DNA of 64,000 bases from DASUPK01 sp963782345 (GTDB lineage: Bacteria > Actinomycetota > Thermoleophilia > Solirubrobacterales > 70-9), in assembly GCA_963782345.1 (NCBI GenBank), contig CAWAJF010000005.1, forward strand, positions 310,001-374,000, given 5' to 3'. Made by a program: the position numbers and the translations under genes. The notes beneath the pieces are model-generated. The model made no database searches. It saw only the letters and a list, made by a program, of their open reading frames with translations, and was not told the DNA's origin. The stretch's first letter is position 1, and every line of letters begins with the position of its first letter. Positions 9,305 through 17,722 of the stretch are shown in pieces.

Positions 9305-9712
9305 TCAGCCCGGTGATTCCTCGCCGGCGGCGGCCCGCGCCTGCTCCAGCGTTTCGAACAGCACGATCCGGATGGCCCTGCCGTCGCGGAGCGACCAGAC
9401 CATCACGGCGTCCTGTCCGAACGCGAGCCCGCTGGTCTTGCCGCGGGCGTGCAGTGTGAACTCGACGACCACCCGATCCCCTACCTGCTGGAAGCCATGG
9501 GCGTTCCAGCGGATCTCGTCCATGACCTCATGGAACGAGTCGAACCAGCGGCGGACACCGTCGTGGCCGCTGTAGGTATCGGGCTCGGAGGCGAGATTGG
9601 GCGGGGTGGTCACCTCGAACTCTGGATCGACGAAGGGGAGGACCCCCTCGACCCCTCTCTCGTTGAAAGCCTCGAACGTTCGCTGCACGATCTCGAGGTT
9701 GTCTGGTGACAT
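9305..9712 (-). CDS. SnoaL/NTF2-like protein
   Basis: 135 residues, beginning MSPDNLEIVQRTFEAFNERG, with VDPEFEVTTPP, YSGHDGVRRWFDSF and HARGKTSGLAF, a standard SnoaL-like layout. ATG at 9712 is preferred over an upstream ATG that would add 30 atypical residues, and a TAATCT -10 box lies 7 bases before it. Function unknown; the same fold as its downstream neighbour. Confidence 0.8.
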   Translation of the reverse strand: MSPDNLEIVQRTFEAFNERGVEGVLPFVDPEFEVTTPPNLASEPDTYSGHDGVRRWFDSFHEVMDEIRWNAHGFQQVGDRVVVEFTLHARGKTSGLAFGQDAVMVWSLRDGRAIRIVLFETLEQARAAAGEESPG

Positions 9713-9719
9713 CGCTCTC

Positions 9720-9725
9720 AGATTA
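9720..9725 (-). promoter_or_regulatory. -10 box (TAATCT) for the SnoaL-like pair
   Basis: TAATCT on the minus strand with a 7-base spacer to the ATG at 9712; it supports the shorter start and a leaderless transcript. No clear -35. Confidence 0.45.
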
Positions 9726-9735
9726 GGACCCGGAG

Positions 9736-10356
9736 TCAGGCGCGAGCATGAGTTATGGCCGAAAGCGCACTCTGGATGAACAGCTCGCGCGCCCTTCTCC
9801 ACTCGGCGGTCGGGCCCCGTTCGATCCGCTCCAGCACCAGCCCCTGGTTGCAGGCGTTGATCATCAGCGCCAGGGCTCGCACCTGGCGGGCCGGTGGACC
9901 GTCCTCCGCGTTCCTGAGCAGGTCGGTGAGCACCCGCTGCCAGCCCTCGTTGACCTCGGTGATCGTCCGCCGCACCTCAGGCTCGACCACCGAGACCGCG
10001 GCCAGGTCGAAATAGAGACGGGCGAGCCGCTCGTCGCGCTGGAGCAGGCGGTCCAGGCCGTCGGCCACGCCCCGGATGACCTCCTCGACCGTCTTGGCTT
10101 CCGTCACGGCGCCGAGCGCCTCGGAGGTGATCAGCTCGGCGACCGCCCGGCCACTGGCCTCGACGAGGCCCTGCTTGGAGCCGTAGTGGTAGACGACCAG
10201 GGGCTTGGACTCGCCGGCCCTGGCCGCGACCTTTGCGATCGTCAGCCCCGCGTATCCATCGGACTTGAGCACCTCTATGGCCGCCTCGAGGATCCGCTCG
10301 CGCGCACCCGTGGAGGGCCGGCCCCGGCGCGCGGGAGCCGCCGCGGCCTGGCTCAC
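9736..10356 (-). CDS. TetR-family regulator
   Basis: 206 residues from a GTG that overlaps the upstream oxidase stop (GTGA). The N-terminal helix-turn-helix is clear: ARERILEAAIEVLKSDGYAG, LTIAKVAARAGESKPLVVYHYGSKQGLVEA (about 17-62). The C-terminal ligand domain is all-helical with no identifiable ligand. It is co-transcribed with the R2lox-type oxidase and most likely represses that operon through the inverted repeat inside its promoter (11362-11383). The inducer could be a lipid or fatty-acid-like molecule, since R2lox holds one in its active site (inference). Confidence 0.92.
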   Translation of the reverse strand: MSQAAAAPARRGRPSTGARERILEAAIEVLKSDGYAGLTIAKVAARAGESKPLVVYHYGSKQGLVEASGRAVAELITSEALGAVTEAKTVEEVIRGVADGLDRLLQRDERLARLYFDLAAVSVVEPEVRRTITEVNEGWQRVLTDLLRNAEDGPPARQVRALALMINACNQGLVLERIERGPTAEWRRARELFIQSALSAITHARA

Positions 10357-11321
10357 GCCGCGGCGAGCATCGCCGGATCCATCCCCATCGCCGCGAGCTT
10401 CTTCGAGAGCGCCTTCAGGGAGTACTCGAACACTTCCTTCGACTCGTAGAAGGGGGTCGAGAAGTTGTACGGGTCCTCGACTCCGGGTGGGACGAACACG
10501 AGCGTCGCGACCGGCAGCGTCTCCTTCAGCGTGTCCTCGATGATCTTCGCGTTCGCGGGGTCGGCCTTGATCGCGTCGGCGAGGAACTTGACGCCGAAGC
10601 CGACGTGGCGTGACTCGTCGCGATTGACGGCCGTGAACCCAGCGGTGAAGCCCGGGAACCAGTTCCGCTCCTTCAGGTTCCGGATGATGAACCGGGCGCC
10701 GGTGAGGGCAAGCGTTCCCTCGATCACGATCATGTAGACGGTGATCCCCCGGACGAGCGCGGCGAAGTCGGTCGGGTCCTTGCGGAGCCGCTCCGCGCAC
10801 TCGTGGAGGATCCCGTCGAAGAGCTCCTCCCACTTCTCGTTCACGTTGTGCCGCTGGGTGGCGAGCATCTCCGTGATCGAGGAGGCCTTCATCCCGAGCA
10901 CCTCCCGGTAGAACCGATCGAAGAAGACCATGTGCTTGGCCTCGTCAGAGATCTGCGTGGTCAGGAACGCCTGCGCCTCGTGATCGGGTGTGGCGAGGGC
11001 GAACGGCAGAAGCTCCACCGTGACCCGCTCCTCACCGAGGAAGAACTGCGAGAAACCGAAGAGCAGGAAGTCACGCTCCTCCTGGGTGATCAGGTCGGGG
11101 TCCGCCCATTGCCTGGCGTCCTCGGCGAAGTCGAAGTCCTCGGTGGACCACTGCTGGCGCTGCCAGCGCATGAAGAGCTTCTTGTAGGAGGGAGCCGCCT
11201 CGATGATCCGGTCAAGGCCCGACATGACCTTGTCGATGTCGGCGTCCATCAGCACCGAGAGCGCCTCGTCCTCGGTCTTCAGCTCCTCGTGTCCATTGGT
11301 GGTGGCGGTCGCGTCGGTCAT
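10353..11321 (-). CDS. R2-like ligand-binding oxidase (R2lox-type di-metal protein)
   Basis: 322 residues, ferritin-like. Six candidate metal ligands are in the expected order: E97, E127-x-x-H130, E201 and E236-x-x-H239. The residues that form the Tyr-Val ether cross-link in studied R2lox proteins are also placed correctly: V100, three residues after the first Glu, and Y196, five before the third Glu. The 35-residue spacing between the last two Glu matches what I recall for the Mycobacterium tuberculosis protein. These distinguish it from true ribonucleotide reductase R2. It probably carries an Mn/Fe site and oxidises a hydrophobic substrate. ATG at 11321 is preferred over one 39 bases upstream. 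It is the first gene of a TetR-controlled operon. Confidence 0.85.
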   Translation of the reverse strand: MTDATATTNGHEELKTEDEALSVLMDADIDKVMSGLDRIIEAAPSYKKLFMRWQRQQWSTEDFDFAEDARQWADPDLITQEERDFLLFGFSQFFLGEERVTVELLPFALATPDHEAQAFLTTQISDEAKHMVFFDRFYREVLGMKASSITEMLATQRHNVNEKWEELFDGILHECAERLRKDPTDFAALVRGITVYMIVIEGTLALTGARFIIRNLKERNWFPGFTAGFTAVNRDESRHVGFGVKFLADAIKADPANAKIIEDTLKETLPVATLVFVPPGVEDPYNFSTPFYESKEVFEYSLKALSKKLAAMGMDPAMLAAA

Positions 11322-11358
11322 CTCTCTCCTCGGGACGGGGTGGGCAGGGCGGACCGGC

Positions 11359-11388
11359 ATTATTTACCAATCGGTCAGTAAATGTCAA
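11359..11388 (-). promoter_or_regulatory. Promoter of the R2lox-tetR operon
   Basis: On the minus strand a perfect -35 TTGACA (11383-11388) and a -10 AATAAT (11359-11364; 5 of 6 matches) are separated by 18 bases. The predicted transcription start is about 30 bases before the ATG at 11321. Confidence 0.7.
11362..11383. promoter_or_regulatory. TetR operator-like inverted repeat
   Basis: A 22-bp sequence with perfect outer arms ATTTAC/GTAAAT and inner ACC/GGT half-sites occupies the spacer between -35 and -10 of the R2lox operon promoter. Binding there would block RNA polymerase. The cognate regulator is most likely the TetR protein of the same operon. Confidence 0.65.
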
Positions 11389-11409
11389 GCCGACCGCTGA
11401 GAACTTAAG

Positions 11410-12000
11410 GTGGCCCCAGTGCTGATCGATGAGCTGATGCCGCGATTCGACCGCAGCAAGGTCGAGACCGTGATCGTCGAGGCCGAGCCGGCGCGCGTGT
11501 ACTCCGCCGTCCTCGAGGCCGACCTGATGCAGGCCTACAAGGGCAGCCCCGCGATGAGGGTCCTTTTCGCCGCGAGGGATGCTCCCTCCGCGATCGCCAG
11601 GCGAATGCGCAAAGAGCCCGCACCTCCCGAACCGGATGCGCTCCGGCTGGACGCGCTCGAGGACGAGGGGGAGTGGGTGAAGCTCGGCGAGGACTTCGGC
11701 CAGGAGCTTGTCTTCGGGGCGATCGGCCGGTTCTGGGGCCGGGACATCAGCTGGGAGACGATCGGGGCGGAGGACTTCAAGGACTTTCGCCAGCCGGGCT
11801 TCGGCAAGGTCGCCGCGAACTTCTCCGTTCGCAGCTACGGAATCGGCCGCACGCTCCTCACCTACGAGGCGCGCACCGCCGGGACCCACCCTCCCGCGAG
11901 CCGAGCCATCAAGCGCTACTGGGTGGTGGTGGGACCGGGCATCGGCATCGTCCTCCGGGGGACGGTGCGCTACATCAAGTCGCTGGCCGAGCGGCCGTAG
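11410..12000 (+). CDS. Uncharacterised protein, possibly SRPBCC/START-like
   Basis: 196 residues from a GTG. The N-terminus (VETVIVEAEPARVYSAVLEADL) resembles the opening strand and helix of SRPBCC ligand-binding proteins, and the C-terminal RYWVVVGPGIGIVLRGTVRYIKSLAE resembles their final long helix. No catalytic motif is recognised. It is divergent from the R2lox operon, whose promoter region lies immediately upstream, so it may share regulation with it. Fold call is tentative. Confidence 0.6.
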   Translation: MAPVLIDELMPRFDRSKVETVIVEAEPARVYSAVLEADLMQAYKGSPAMRVLFAARDAPSAIARRMRKEPAPPEPDALRLDALEDEGEWVKLGEDFGQELVFGAIGRFWGRDISWETIGAEDFKDFRQPGFGKVAANFSVRSYGIGRTLLTYEARTAGTHPPASRAIKRYWVVVGPGIGIVLRGTVRYIKSLAERP

Positions 12001-12060
12001 CATCGGCGCGAGTCCATAACGTCTGTCAACCTTGACCGACCGACCCTGAGGAGCCCGAAC

Positions 12061-13347
12061 TTGACCGCCGCAGACCTCCCCGACGACTTCCAGACCGCCC
12101 ACCTCGCCGAGGTCGATCCCGACATCGCCCGGGTCCTCGACCGCGAGCTCGCCCGCCAGCAGGGGACGCTCGAGATGATCGCCTCCGAGAACTTCGTCCC
12201 CCAGGCGGTGCTCGACGCGGCCGGCTCGGTGCTCACCAACAAGTACGCCGAGGGGTACCCGGGAAAGCGCTACTACGGTGGCTGCGAGGAGGTCGACGTC
12301 GCCGAGCAACTCGCGATCGACCGTGCCAAGGAGCTGTTCGGGGCCGAGCACGCCAACGTCCAGCCCCACGCCGGCGCCCAGGCCAACAACTCGGCCTACA
12401 TGGCGATGCTCGAGCCGGGCGACACGATCATGGGGATGGCCCTCGACCACGGCGGCCACCTGAGCCACGGGATGAAGCTGAACGTCTCGGGCAAGCTCTA
12501 CGAGGTCGTCCCGTACCACGTGCGGCGGGAGGACCTGCTCGTCGACATGGACGAGGTCGCCCAGCTCGCGGAGGAGCACAAGCCGAAGGTGATCGTCGCC
12601 GGCTGGTCCGCGTACCCGCGCCAGCTCGACTTCGCCGCCTTCCGCCAGATCGCGGACTCGGTCGGCGCCAAGCTGATGGTCGACATGGCGCACTTCGCCG
12701 GCCTGGTCGCGGCGGGGGTGCACCCCAACCCGGTCGAGCACGCCGACGTGGTCACGACGACGATCCACAAGACCCTCTGCGGGCCTCGGAGCGGGATGAT
12801 CCTCTGCAAGGAGGAGCTGGCGAAGGACATCAACCGCTCGGTCTTCCCGGGCCAGCAGGGCGGCCCGCTGATGCACATCATCGCCGCGAAGGCCGTTGCC
12901 CTGAAGATCGCGTCGAGCGAGGAGTTCGCGGCCCGCCAGCGGCAGACGATCGCGAACGCGCGGGCGTTCGGCGAGGAGCTCGTCGCCGGCGGCCTCGACG
13001 TGCTCACGGGCGGAACCGACGTGCACCTCGTCCTGGTGGACCTGACGCCGACGGACCTTGGGGGCAAGGAGGCCGAGACGCGCCTCGAGGAGGTGGGGAT
13101 CACGGTGAACCGCAACGCGATCCCGTTCGACGAGCGTCCGCCGATGGATCCGTCGGGCCTCCGGATCGGCACACCGGCCCTCACGACCCGCGGGCTGGTC
13201 GAGGACGACCTGCGGGAGATCGCCCAGGTGATCGTGGCGGCGCTTGGCGAGGACTTCGATTCGCAGAAGGACTCGCTGCTCGAGCGCTCGCGTGCGCTGA
13301 TGGAGCGCTACCCCCTCTATCCGCAGCTCTCAGCAGCCGCCGTCTAG
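12061..13347 (+). CDS. glyA: Serine hydroxymethyltransferase
   Basis: 428 residues. PLP enzyme that converts serine and tetrahydrofolate to glycine and methylene-THF. Seen: GTLEMIASENFVP near 38, NKYAEGYPGKRYYGG near 60, the PLP Lys in TTTIHKTLCGPRSG near 238, and a full C-terminal domain. The start is a TTG at 12061 preceded by GAGGAG at good spacing. The codon just after the PLP Lys region reads CGPR where RGPR is usual, a minor substitution. It lies upstream of a DUF354 gene with only six bases between. Confidence 0.95.
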   Translation: MTAADLPDDFQTAHLAEVDPDIARVLDRELARQQGTLEMIASENFVPQAVLDAAGSVLTNKYAEGYPGKRYYGGCEEVDVAEQLAIDRAKELFGAEHANVQPHAGAQANNSAYMAMLEPGDTIMGMALDHGGHLSHGMKLNVSGKLYEVVPYHVRREDLLVDMDEVAQLAEEHKPKVIVAGWSAYPRQLDFAAFRQIADSVGAKLMVDMAHFAGLVAAGVHPNPVEHADVVTTTIHKTLCGPRSGMILCKEELAKDINRSVFPGQQGGPLMHIIAAKAVALKIASSEEFAARQRQTIANARAFGEELVAGGLDVLTGGTDVHLVLVDLTPTDLGGKEAETRLEEVGITVNRNAIPFDERPPMDPSGLRIGTPALTTRGLVEDDLREIAQVIVAALGEDFDSQKDSLLERSRALMERYPLYPQLSAAAV

Positions 13348-13353
13348 CGCCCC

Positions 13354-14379
13354 TTGAAGATCTGGGCCGATATGAGCGGGCCCGCGCACGTGCTCGTGCT
13401 CCGGCCGATCATCGAGCGCCTGCGCGAGCAGGGCCACGAGGTCCTGGTCACGGCGCGCGTGTACACGCAGACGCTCGAGCTGCTCGACCTCCACGGCATG
13501 GAGTACACGCTGATCGGGCAGCATGGGGGCGCCTCCCGCGCGCGGAAGCTGATGCGGCTGATCCAGCGCACCAGCGGGATGCGCCGCTTCGGCAGGGGAT
13601 CGGGCTTCGATCTCGCGATCGCGCACGGCTCCAACGACATCGCGATCGCGGCGCGAATGCTCGGAATCCCAGAGGCGAACATGCACGACTACGAGTTCGC
13701 CGTGGCGCAGCACCATGTCGGCTGCCGGCTGGCGAAGCGGGTGATCTTCCCCGACTCCGTTCCGCCCGAGCGCCTGAAGCGATTCGGCGTCGGCCCCGAG
13801 AAGCTCTTTCAGTACCCGGGGCTCAAGGAGGAGTACTACCTGGCGGACTTCGAGCCCGACCAGGATGCCCTCCAGAAGCTCGGCGTGGACACCGATCGTG
13901 TCGTCGTGGTCGTCCGCCCGCCGCCCGACGTCTCGCTGTACCACCGCCGCTCGAACCCCCTCTTCCCCCAGGTGCTCGCACGAGTAGGCTCCGACGCCGG
14001 TGTCCACGCGGTCGTCCTGCCGCGCACCGAGGAGCAGCGAACGTACGTGAAGGAGCTCGCCCTGCCCTCCCTGATCGTCCCCGATCACGCCGTGGAAGCC
14101 CAGAGCCTGGTCGCGCTCGCCGACCTGGTCGTCTCCGCCGGAGGCACCATGAACCGTGAAGCCGTCGCGCTCGGCACCCCGGTCTACACGACCTACGGCG
14201 GCCGGCTCGGTGGAGTGGACGAGGCCCTGATCCGGACGAACAGGCTTCGTCCCCTGACCGATCCGCGCGCGCTGGAGCTGGTGAAGAAGACCGGTCAGGG
14301 CGAGCGCGTGCGCCGCGACCCGCAGCTTCTCGTCGACCTGATGCTCGGAGCGGCCGAGCCGGATGGCGACTCAGACTGA
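13354..14379 (+). CDS. DUF354 family protein (glycosyltransferase-like fold)
   Basis: 341 residues from a TTG that gives the family-typical opening (KIWADMSGPAHV). It also has VLVTARVY, HGSNDIAIAARMLGIP and a C-terminal LADLVVSAGGTMNREAVALGTPV, which resembles the donor-binding half of GT-B glycosyltransferases such as MurG. DUF354 genes are usually found in polysaccharide clusters. Here it overlaps a sugar-phosphate transferase gene by 17 bases, so it probably works in the same glycan pathway. The substrate is unknown. Confidence 0.85.
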   Translation: MKIWADMSGPAHVLVLRPIIERLREQGHEVLVTARVYTQTLELLDLHGMEYTLIGQHGGASRARKLMRLIQRTSGMRRFGRGSGFDLAIAHGSNDIAIAARMLGIPEANMHDYEFAVAQHHVGCRLAKRVIFPDSVPPERLKRFGVGPEKLFQYPGLKEEYYLADFEPDQDALQKLGVDTDRVVVVVRPPPDVSLYHRRSNPLFPQVLARVGSDAGVHAVVLPRTEEQRTYVKELALPSLIVPDHAVEAQSLVALADLVVSAGGTMNREAVALGTPVYTTYGGRLGGVDEALIRTNRLRPLTDPRALELVKKTGQGERVRRDPQLLVDLMLGAAEPDGDSD

Positions 14380-15040
14380 GCAGCCGAGCACCGTCGCCGA
14401 GCAGGCCTCGGTCATGGCCGCCGAGATGTACGCGCCGCGCCGCGTCGACGTCGTCCTCCGCGGGCTCGACCTGCTGATCGCCGGCTCCGCTCTGATCCTG
14501 CTCTCGCCGCTGCTCGGCCTCCTCGCCCTGGCGACCCTGATCACCTCGGGCCGGCCGGTTCTCTACCGCGGCGAGCGCGTGGGGCGCGCGGGGCACGTCT
14601 TCACGATGTACAAGCTGCGCACGCTGCGGCCCGGCGCGGAGGCCCGGCTCGGCAACGTCTACGGCGAGGAGCTCAGCCGGCGGACGGAGGGGGAGGTGAC
14701 GATGGTCGGGAAGGCCGCGCGGCTCACCCACATCGACGAGGTGCCGCAGCTCTTCAACGTGATCCGCGGCGACATGAGCATGGTCGGACCCCGCCCGGTG
14801 CGGCCCGCCTTCTTCAACCGGCTCTGCGAGGAGGTCCCCACCTACTGGCAGCGGCTCGTCGTCAGGCCCGGGGTGACCGGTTTCGCGCAGACCCGGATCA
14901 CCCGTGAGGACTCCTGGGAGGACAAGCTGATCCACGACCTCGAGTACATCGCGGACCGCTCGATCCGGCTCTACCTGCGCGTGCTCGGCGCGACGATGGC
15001 CCGGATCGTCAGCCTCACCCTGCGCGGCCGTGACCGCTGA
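14363..15040 (+). CDS. Bacterial sugar transferase (undecaprenyl-phosphate sugar phosphotransferase)
   Basis: 225 residues. One hydrophobic re-entrant membrane segment (about 32-58) is followed by the conserved catalytic block: YRGERVGRAGHVFTMYKLRTL, LTHIDEVPQLFNVIRGDMSMVGPRPVRP, RPGVTGFAQ. It matches PglC/WbaP C-terminal type enzymes, which transfer a sugar-1-phosphate from a nucleotide sugar to undecaprenyl phosphate to start a glycan repeat unit at the inner face of the membrane. It overlaps the DUF354 gene, indicating one operon. Confidence 0.93.
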   Translation: MATQTEQPSTVAEQASVMAAEMYAPRRVDVVLRGLDLLIAGSALILLSPLLGLLALATLITSGRPVLYRGERVGRAGHVFTMYKLRTLRPGAEARLGNVYGEELSRRTEGEVTMVGKAARLTHIDEVPQLFNVIRGDMSMVGPRPVRPAFFNRLCEEVPTYWQRLVVRPGVTGFAQTRITREDSWEDKLIHDLEYIADRSIRLYLRVLGATMARIVSLTLRGRDR

Positions 15041-15158
15041 CAGCGGCATTGGTGACTTCCTAGCGAGCGTCCGGGAAGAAGTCGCCCCGAGGCTGGACGG
15101 CCGCTCGCTTTCACGCGAAGGGAGAAGCCCCGGGCAAGGGAGATCGACGGACCGCCGG

Positions 15159-15500
15159 TCACCCGGCGAGCACCCACATCTCCTTGAACGGAAGGGTGAG
15201 ATGCCAGGTCGTCAGCGCCCCCTTTGGCAGGCACGCCATGTCGCCGGCCTTCAGCTCCAACACGGGCCCATCCTCAATTTCGATCCGCGCCTCACCTTCG
15301 AGCACGAGGAGCACCTGGGTGGCGGGCAGCGCCCAGTCCGGCGGCTGCTGATCAGCGTCCTTTGTGAACCGTGACAACCCTGCTCGCATGGTTCCGGTGT
15401 CGAAGAGCACATGCTCCTCGGCACCCCCTCCGATCTCGGGGTCGGCTTGCCACTCCTCCGTCGCGATGTTGGAAACGAATACCCCCGGGTGCACTTTCAC
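15159..15500 (-). CDS. Small cupin-domain protein
   Basis: 113 residues from a GTG with a strong GAGGAGG upstream. A single cupin core is visible: ATQVLLVLEGEARIEIEDGP, then ELKAGDMACLPKGALTTWHL. The usual first-motif His pair is not obvious, so metal binding is uncertain; it is closest to EutQ/DUF861-like cupins. Standalone, convergent with the sugar transferase gene. Confidence 0.75.
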   Translation of the reverse strand: MKVHPGVFVSNIATEEWQADPEIGGGAEEHVLFDTGTMRAGLSRFTKDADQQPPDWALPATQVLLVLEGEARIEIEDGPVLELKAGDMACLPKGALTTWHLTLPFKEMWVLAG

Positions 15501-15640
15501 CTCATCCTCCTCGCTTGCGAATCACCGAGGGCCATGGTCCCAGGAATCCCTGCATGATCAGCGACTGTCGCTTCGCGCGAAAGGCAAGAGCACTTTTGCC
15601 TGGAAGCCTTCTGCCTGCGTGTGGCGAGTACTGACCGGCG

Positions 15641-15662
15641 ACGGCCCGCCGAAGCGGGCCGT
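15641..15662. other. Perfect GC hairpin with CGAA loop
   Basis: ACGGCCCGC and GCGGGCCGT form a perfect 9-bp stem around CGAA. There is no T-run after either arm, so it could be a Rho-independent-like terminator of the U-less actinobacterial type or a structured RNA element. Confidence 0.45.
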
Positions 15663-15759
15663 TGGCTGCGGTCGGGGAGCGACCCCGGCCCAGGTGCCAC
15701 CTGTCTCTCAGGGATTGCACGCCGACGGGCGGCTTCGCCACCAGCCGCCCCGGCGAATC

Positions 15760-15790
15760 GGCGGAGGGCGTGGGACTCGAACCCCAACGG
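15760..15790 (-). other. tRNA 3'-end-like remnant
   Basis: On the minus strand the sequence GGGGTTCGAGTCCCAC is followed by GCCCTCCG, which looks like a T-arm and the 3' half of an acceptor stem with discriminator base. The T-stem outer pairs are mismatched, CCG replaces CCA, and no 5' half (GGAGGGC) or anticodon arm is nearby, so this is not an intact tRNA. Confidence 0.4.
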
Positions 15791-15816
15791 TGATCTGCCC
15801 GGTCCTGACCGCTCTC

Positions 15817-15822
15817 TAGACT
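15817..15822 (+). promoter_or_regulatory. -10 box (TAGACT) for asnB
   Basis: TAGACT lies 7 bases before the asnB ATG at 15830, consistent with a leaderless transcript. No ribosome binding site is visible before that ATG. Confidence 0.5.
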
Positions 15823-15829
15823 CGCGCCC

Positions 15830-17722
15830 ATGTGCGGGATATGCGGTCTCGTCAGCCTCGACGGGGCCACCGCCCCCGATCCCGCGGCGCTCGCCGCGAT
15901 GAACGAGACCCTGGTCCATCGAGGCCCCGACTCCGATGGCTCGATGAGCGACGGGCCGTGCGGATTGGCCATGCGCCGGCTCTCGATCATCGACCTCGCC
16001 GGCGGCGATCAGCCGATCGCCAACGAGGACGGCAGGATCTGTGTGATCCAGAACGGCGAGATCTACAACTATCGCGAGCTGATGGAAGAGCTCCGGAGGC
16101 GCGGACACACCTTCTCCACGCACAGCGACACGGAGGTCCTCGTCCACCTCTATGAGGAGCGCGGGCCCTCCTTCGTCGAGGCGCTCCGCGGGATGTTCGC
16201 GCTCGCGATCTGGGACGGGCGCCACGGCCGCCTGGTGCTGGCACGCGATCGCTTCGGGATCAAGCCCCTCTACTACCGGGTCGCCGGCGGGATGGTGTCG
16301 TTCGCCTCCGAGCTCAAGGCGCTGCTCCGCCAGCCCGGCTTCTCGCGGGAGATCGACCCGGGCGCCCTCGAGTCGTTCCTCGCCTTCAACTCGATCCCGG
16401 CCCCCCTGACCATCTTCAAGGAGGCGCGCAAGCTGCCGCCGGGGCACACACTGGTGGCGGAGAGGGGAGAGGTGACCGTCTCGCGCTACGCGCGCCCGAC
16501 CCCGGTTCCGGCCGGCGAGGTGCGCACCGAGAGCGAGGGCGTCCTCGCCGAGGAGCTGCGCGAGAGGCTGCGCGACTCGGTCCGCGCGCATCTGGTCTCG
16601 GACGTGCCGGTCGGCGTGCTGCTCTCGGGCGGCGTCGACTCGGCGGCGCTCACCGCGATGGCGGCGCAGGAGAGCGGCTATCCCGTCAGCACCTTCTCGA
16701 TCGGATTCGAGGAGAGCTCCTTCGACGAGCTCGCGCAGGCTCGCCTGGTGGCGGAGCGCTACGGGACCGACCATCACGAGCTGATCCTGCGGCCCGACGC
16801 GATCGACCTGCTGCCGCGGCTGGTGGAGTCGTTCGACGAGCCCTTCGGCGACTCCTCGGCCCTGCCCACCTATCTCGTCTCGCAGCTGGCGGCCGACACG
16901 GTGAAGGTGGTCCTCTCGGGCGAGGGCGGGGACGAGCTCTTCGGCGGCTACTACACCTACGTCGCGGATTCGCTGGCTCCGAGGGTCGGGCGCGCCGCTC
17001 CGTTCCTGCGACCGCTGGTGGAGCTGCTGCCCAGCTCGTCAGCCAAGGCGAGCTTCGACTACAAGGCCAAGCGCTTCATGCGGGGCGCGCACCTACCACC
17101 CGTCGAGCGCCATCACGCCTGGAAGGAGATCTTCTCGCCGGACGCCCAGGAAGAGCTGTTGTCCGAGCCGCGGATGTCCGACCCGCTCGACCTCTACCGC
17201 GCCCGCTATGCCGAGACGGAGGGCGCCCAGGATCTCGCTCGGCTCCAGGACCTCGACCTCGGCATCTACCTGGTCGACGACCTGCTCGTGAAGACCGACC
17301 GAGCCAGCATGGCCCACTCGCTCGAGGCCCGGGTCCCGTTCCTGGATCCCATGGTCGCCGAGCTCGCGCTGGCCCTCGAGACCCGCCAAAAGGTCCGCGG
17401 CCTCTCCAAGAAGCGTTTGCTCCGCCGGGCGGTGGAGCCCCTCCTGCCGAGGGAGATCATCCGCGGCCGCAAGCAGGGCTTCTCCATCCCGGTCGCCGCC
17501 TGGCTTCGCGGCGACCTGAAGACGTTCGCGCGCGACGTCCTCTCACCGGAGGCCGTCGAGCGCCAGGGCCATCTGAACCCCGAGGCGGTCACCCGGGTCC
17601 TCGACGACCACATCTCCGGCAGGGAGGACCTGAGCCGCCAGATCTGGGGCCTCCTCAACTTCACCCTCTGGTACGAGCGCTACGCCCGGGAGCCGGCGGG
17701 CGCCGTTGGAGGAGCGGCCTGA
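15830..17722 (+). CDS. asnB: Asparagine synthase (glutamine-hydrolysing)
   Basis: 630 residues, normal length for the actinobacterial family. The N-terminal glutaminase domain begins with the catalytic Cys2 (MCGICGLVS), with RRLSIIDLAGG and QNGEIYNYREL. The synthetase domain carries the PP-loop LLSGGVDSAALTAM near residue 264 and GEGGDELFGGYY near 364. Its placement between sugar-phosphate transferases suggests that it may amidate a glycan precursor rather than make free Asn, as several such genes in capsule clusters do (inference). It overlaps the next gene by ATGA. Confidence 0.93.
   Translation: MCGICGLVSLDGATAPDPAALAAMNETLVHRGPDSDGSMSDGPCGLAMRRLSIIDLAGGDQPIANEDGRICVIQNGEIYNYRELMEELRRRGHTFSTHSDTEVLVHLYEERGPSFVEALRGMFALAIWDGRHGRLVLARDRFGIKPLYYRVAGGMVSFASELKALLRQPGFSREIDPGALESFLAFNSIPAPLTIFKEARKLPPGHTLVAERGEVTVSRYARPTPVPAGEVRTESEGVLAEELRERLRDSVRAHLVSDVPVGVLLSGGVDSAALTAMAAQESGYPVSTFSIGFEESSFDELAQARLVAERYGTDHHELILRPDAIDLLPRLVESFDEPFGDSSALPTYLVSQLAADTVKVVLSGEGGDELFGGYYTYVADSLAPRVGRAAPFLRPLVELLPSSSAKASFDYKAKRFMRGAHLPPVERHHAWKEIFSPDAQEELLSEPRMSDPLDLYRARYAETEGAQDLARLQDLDLGIYLVDDLLVKTDRASMAHSLEARVPFLDPMVAELALALETRQKVRGLSKKRLLRRAVEPLLPREIIRGRKQGFSIPVAAWLRGDLKTFARDVLSPEAVERQGHLNPEAVTRVLDDHISGREDLSRQIWGLLNFTLWYERYAREPAGAVGGAA

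Larger units (their letters stand above)
15501..15816. other. Non-coding region upstream of asnB
   Basis: About 315 bases without a convincing gene. It contains a short hairpin with arms AGGCAA/TTGCCT (15582-15601), a perfect 9-bp GC hairpin (15641-15662), further GC-rich inverted segments, and a tRNA 3'-end-like fragment on the minus strand (about 15760-15790). The asnB -10 box lies at its right edge. Confidence 0.6.

Noticed and set aside
15641..15662. Classical Rho-independent terminator
   Set aside because: The hairpin is strong, but no T-run follows on either strand; kept only as a hairpin feature.
15760..15790. Intact tRNA gene
   Set aside because: No anticodon or D-arm, no matching 5' acceptor half, and mismatches in the T-stem.
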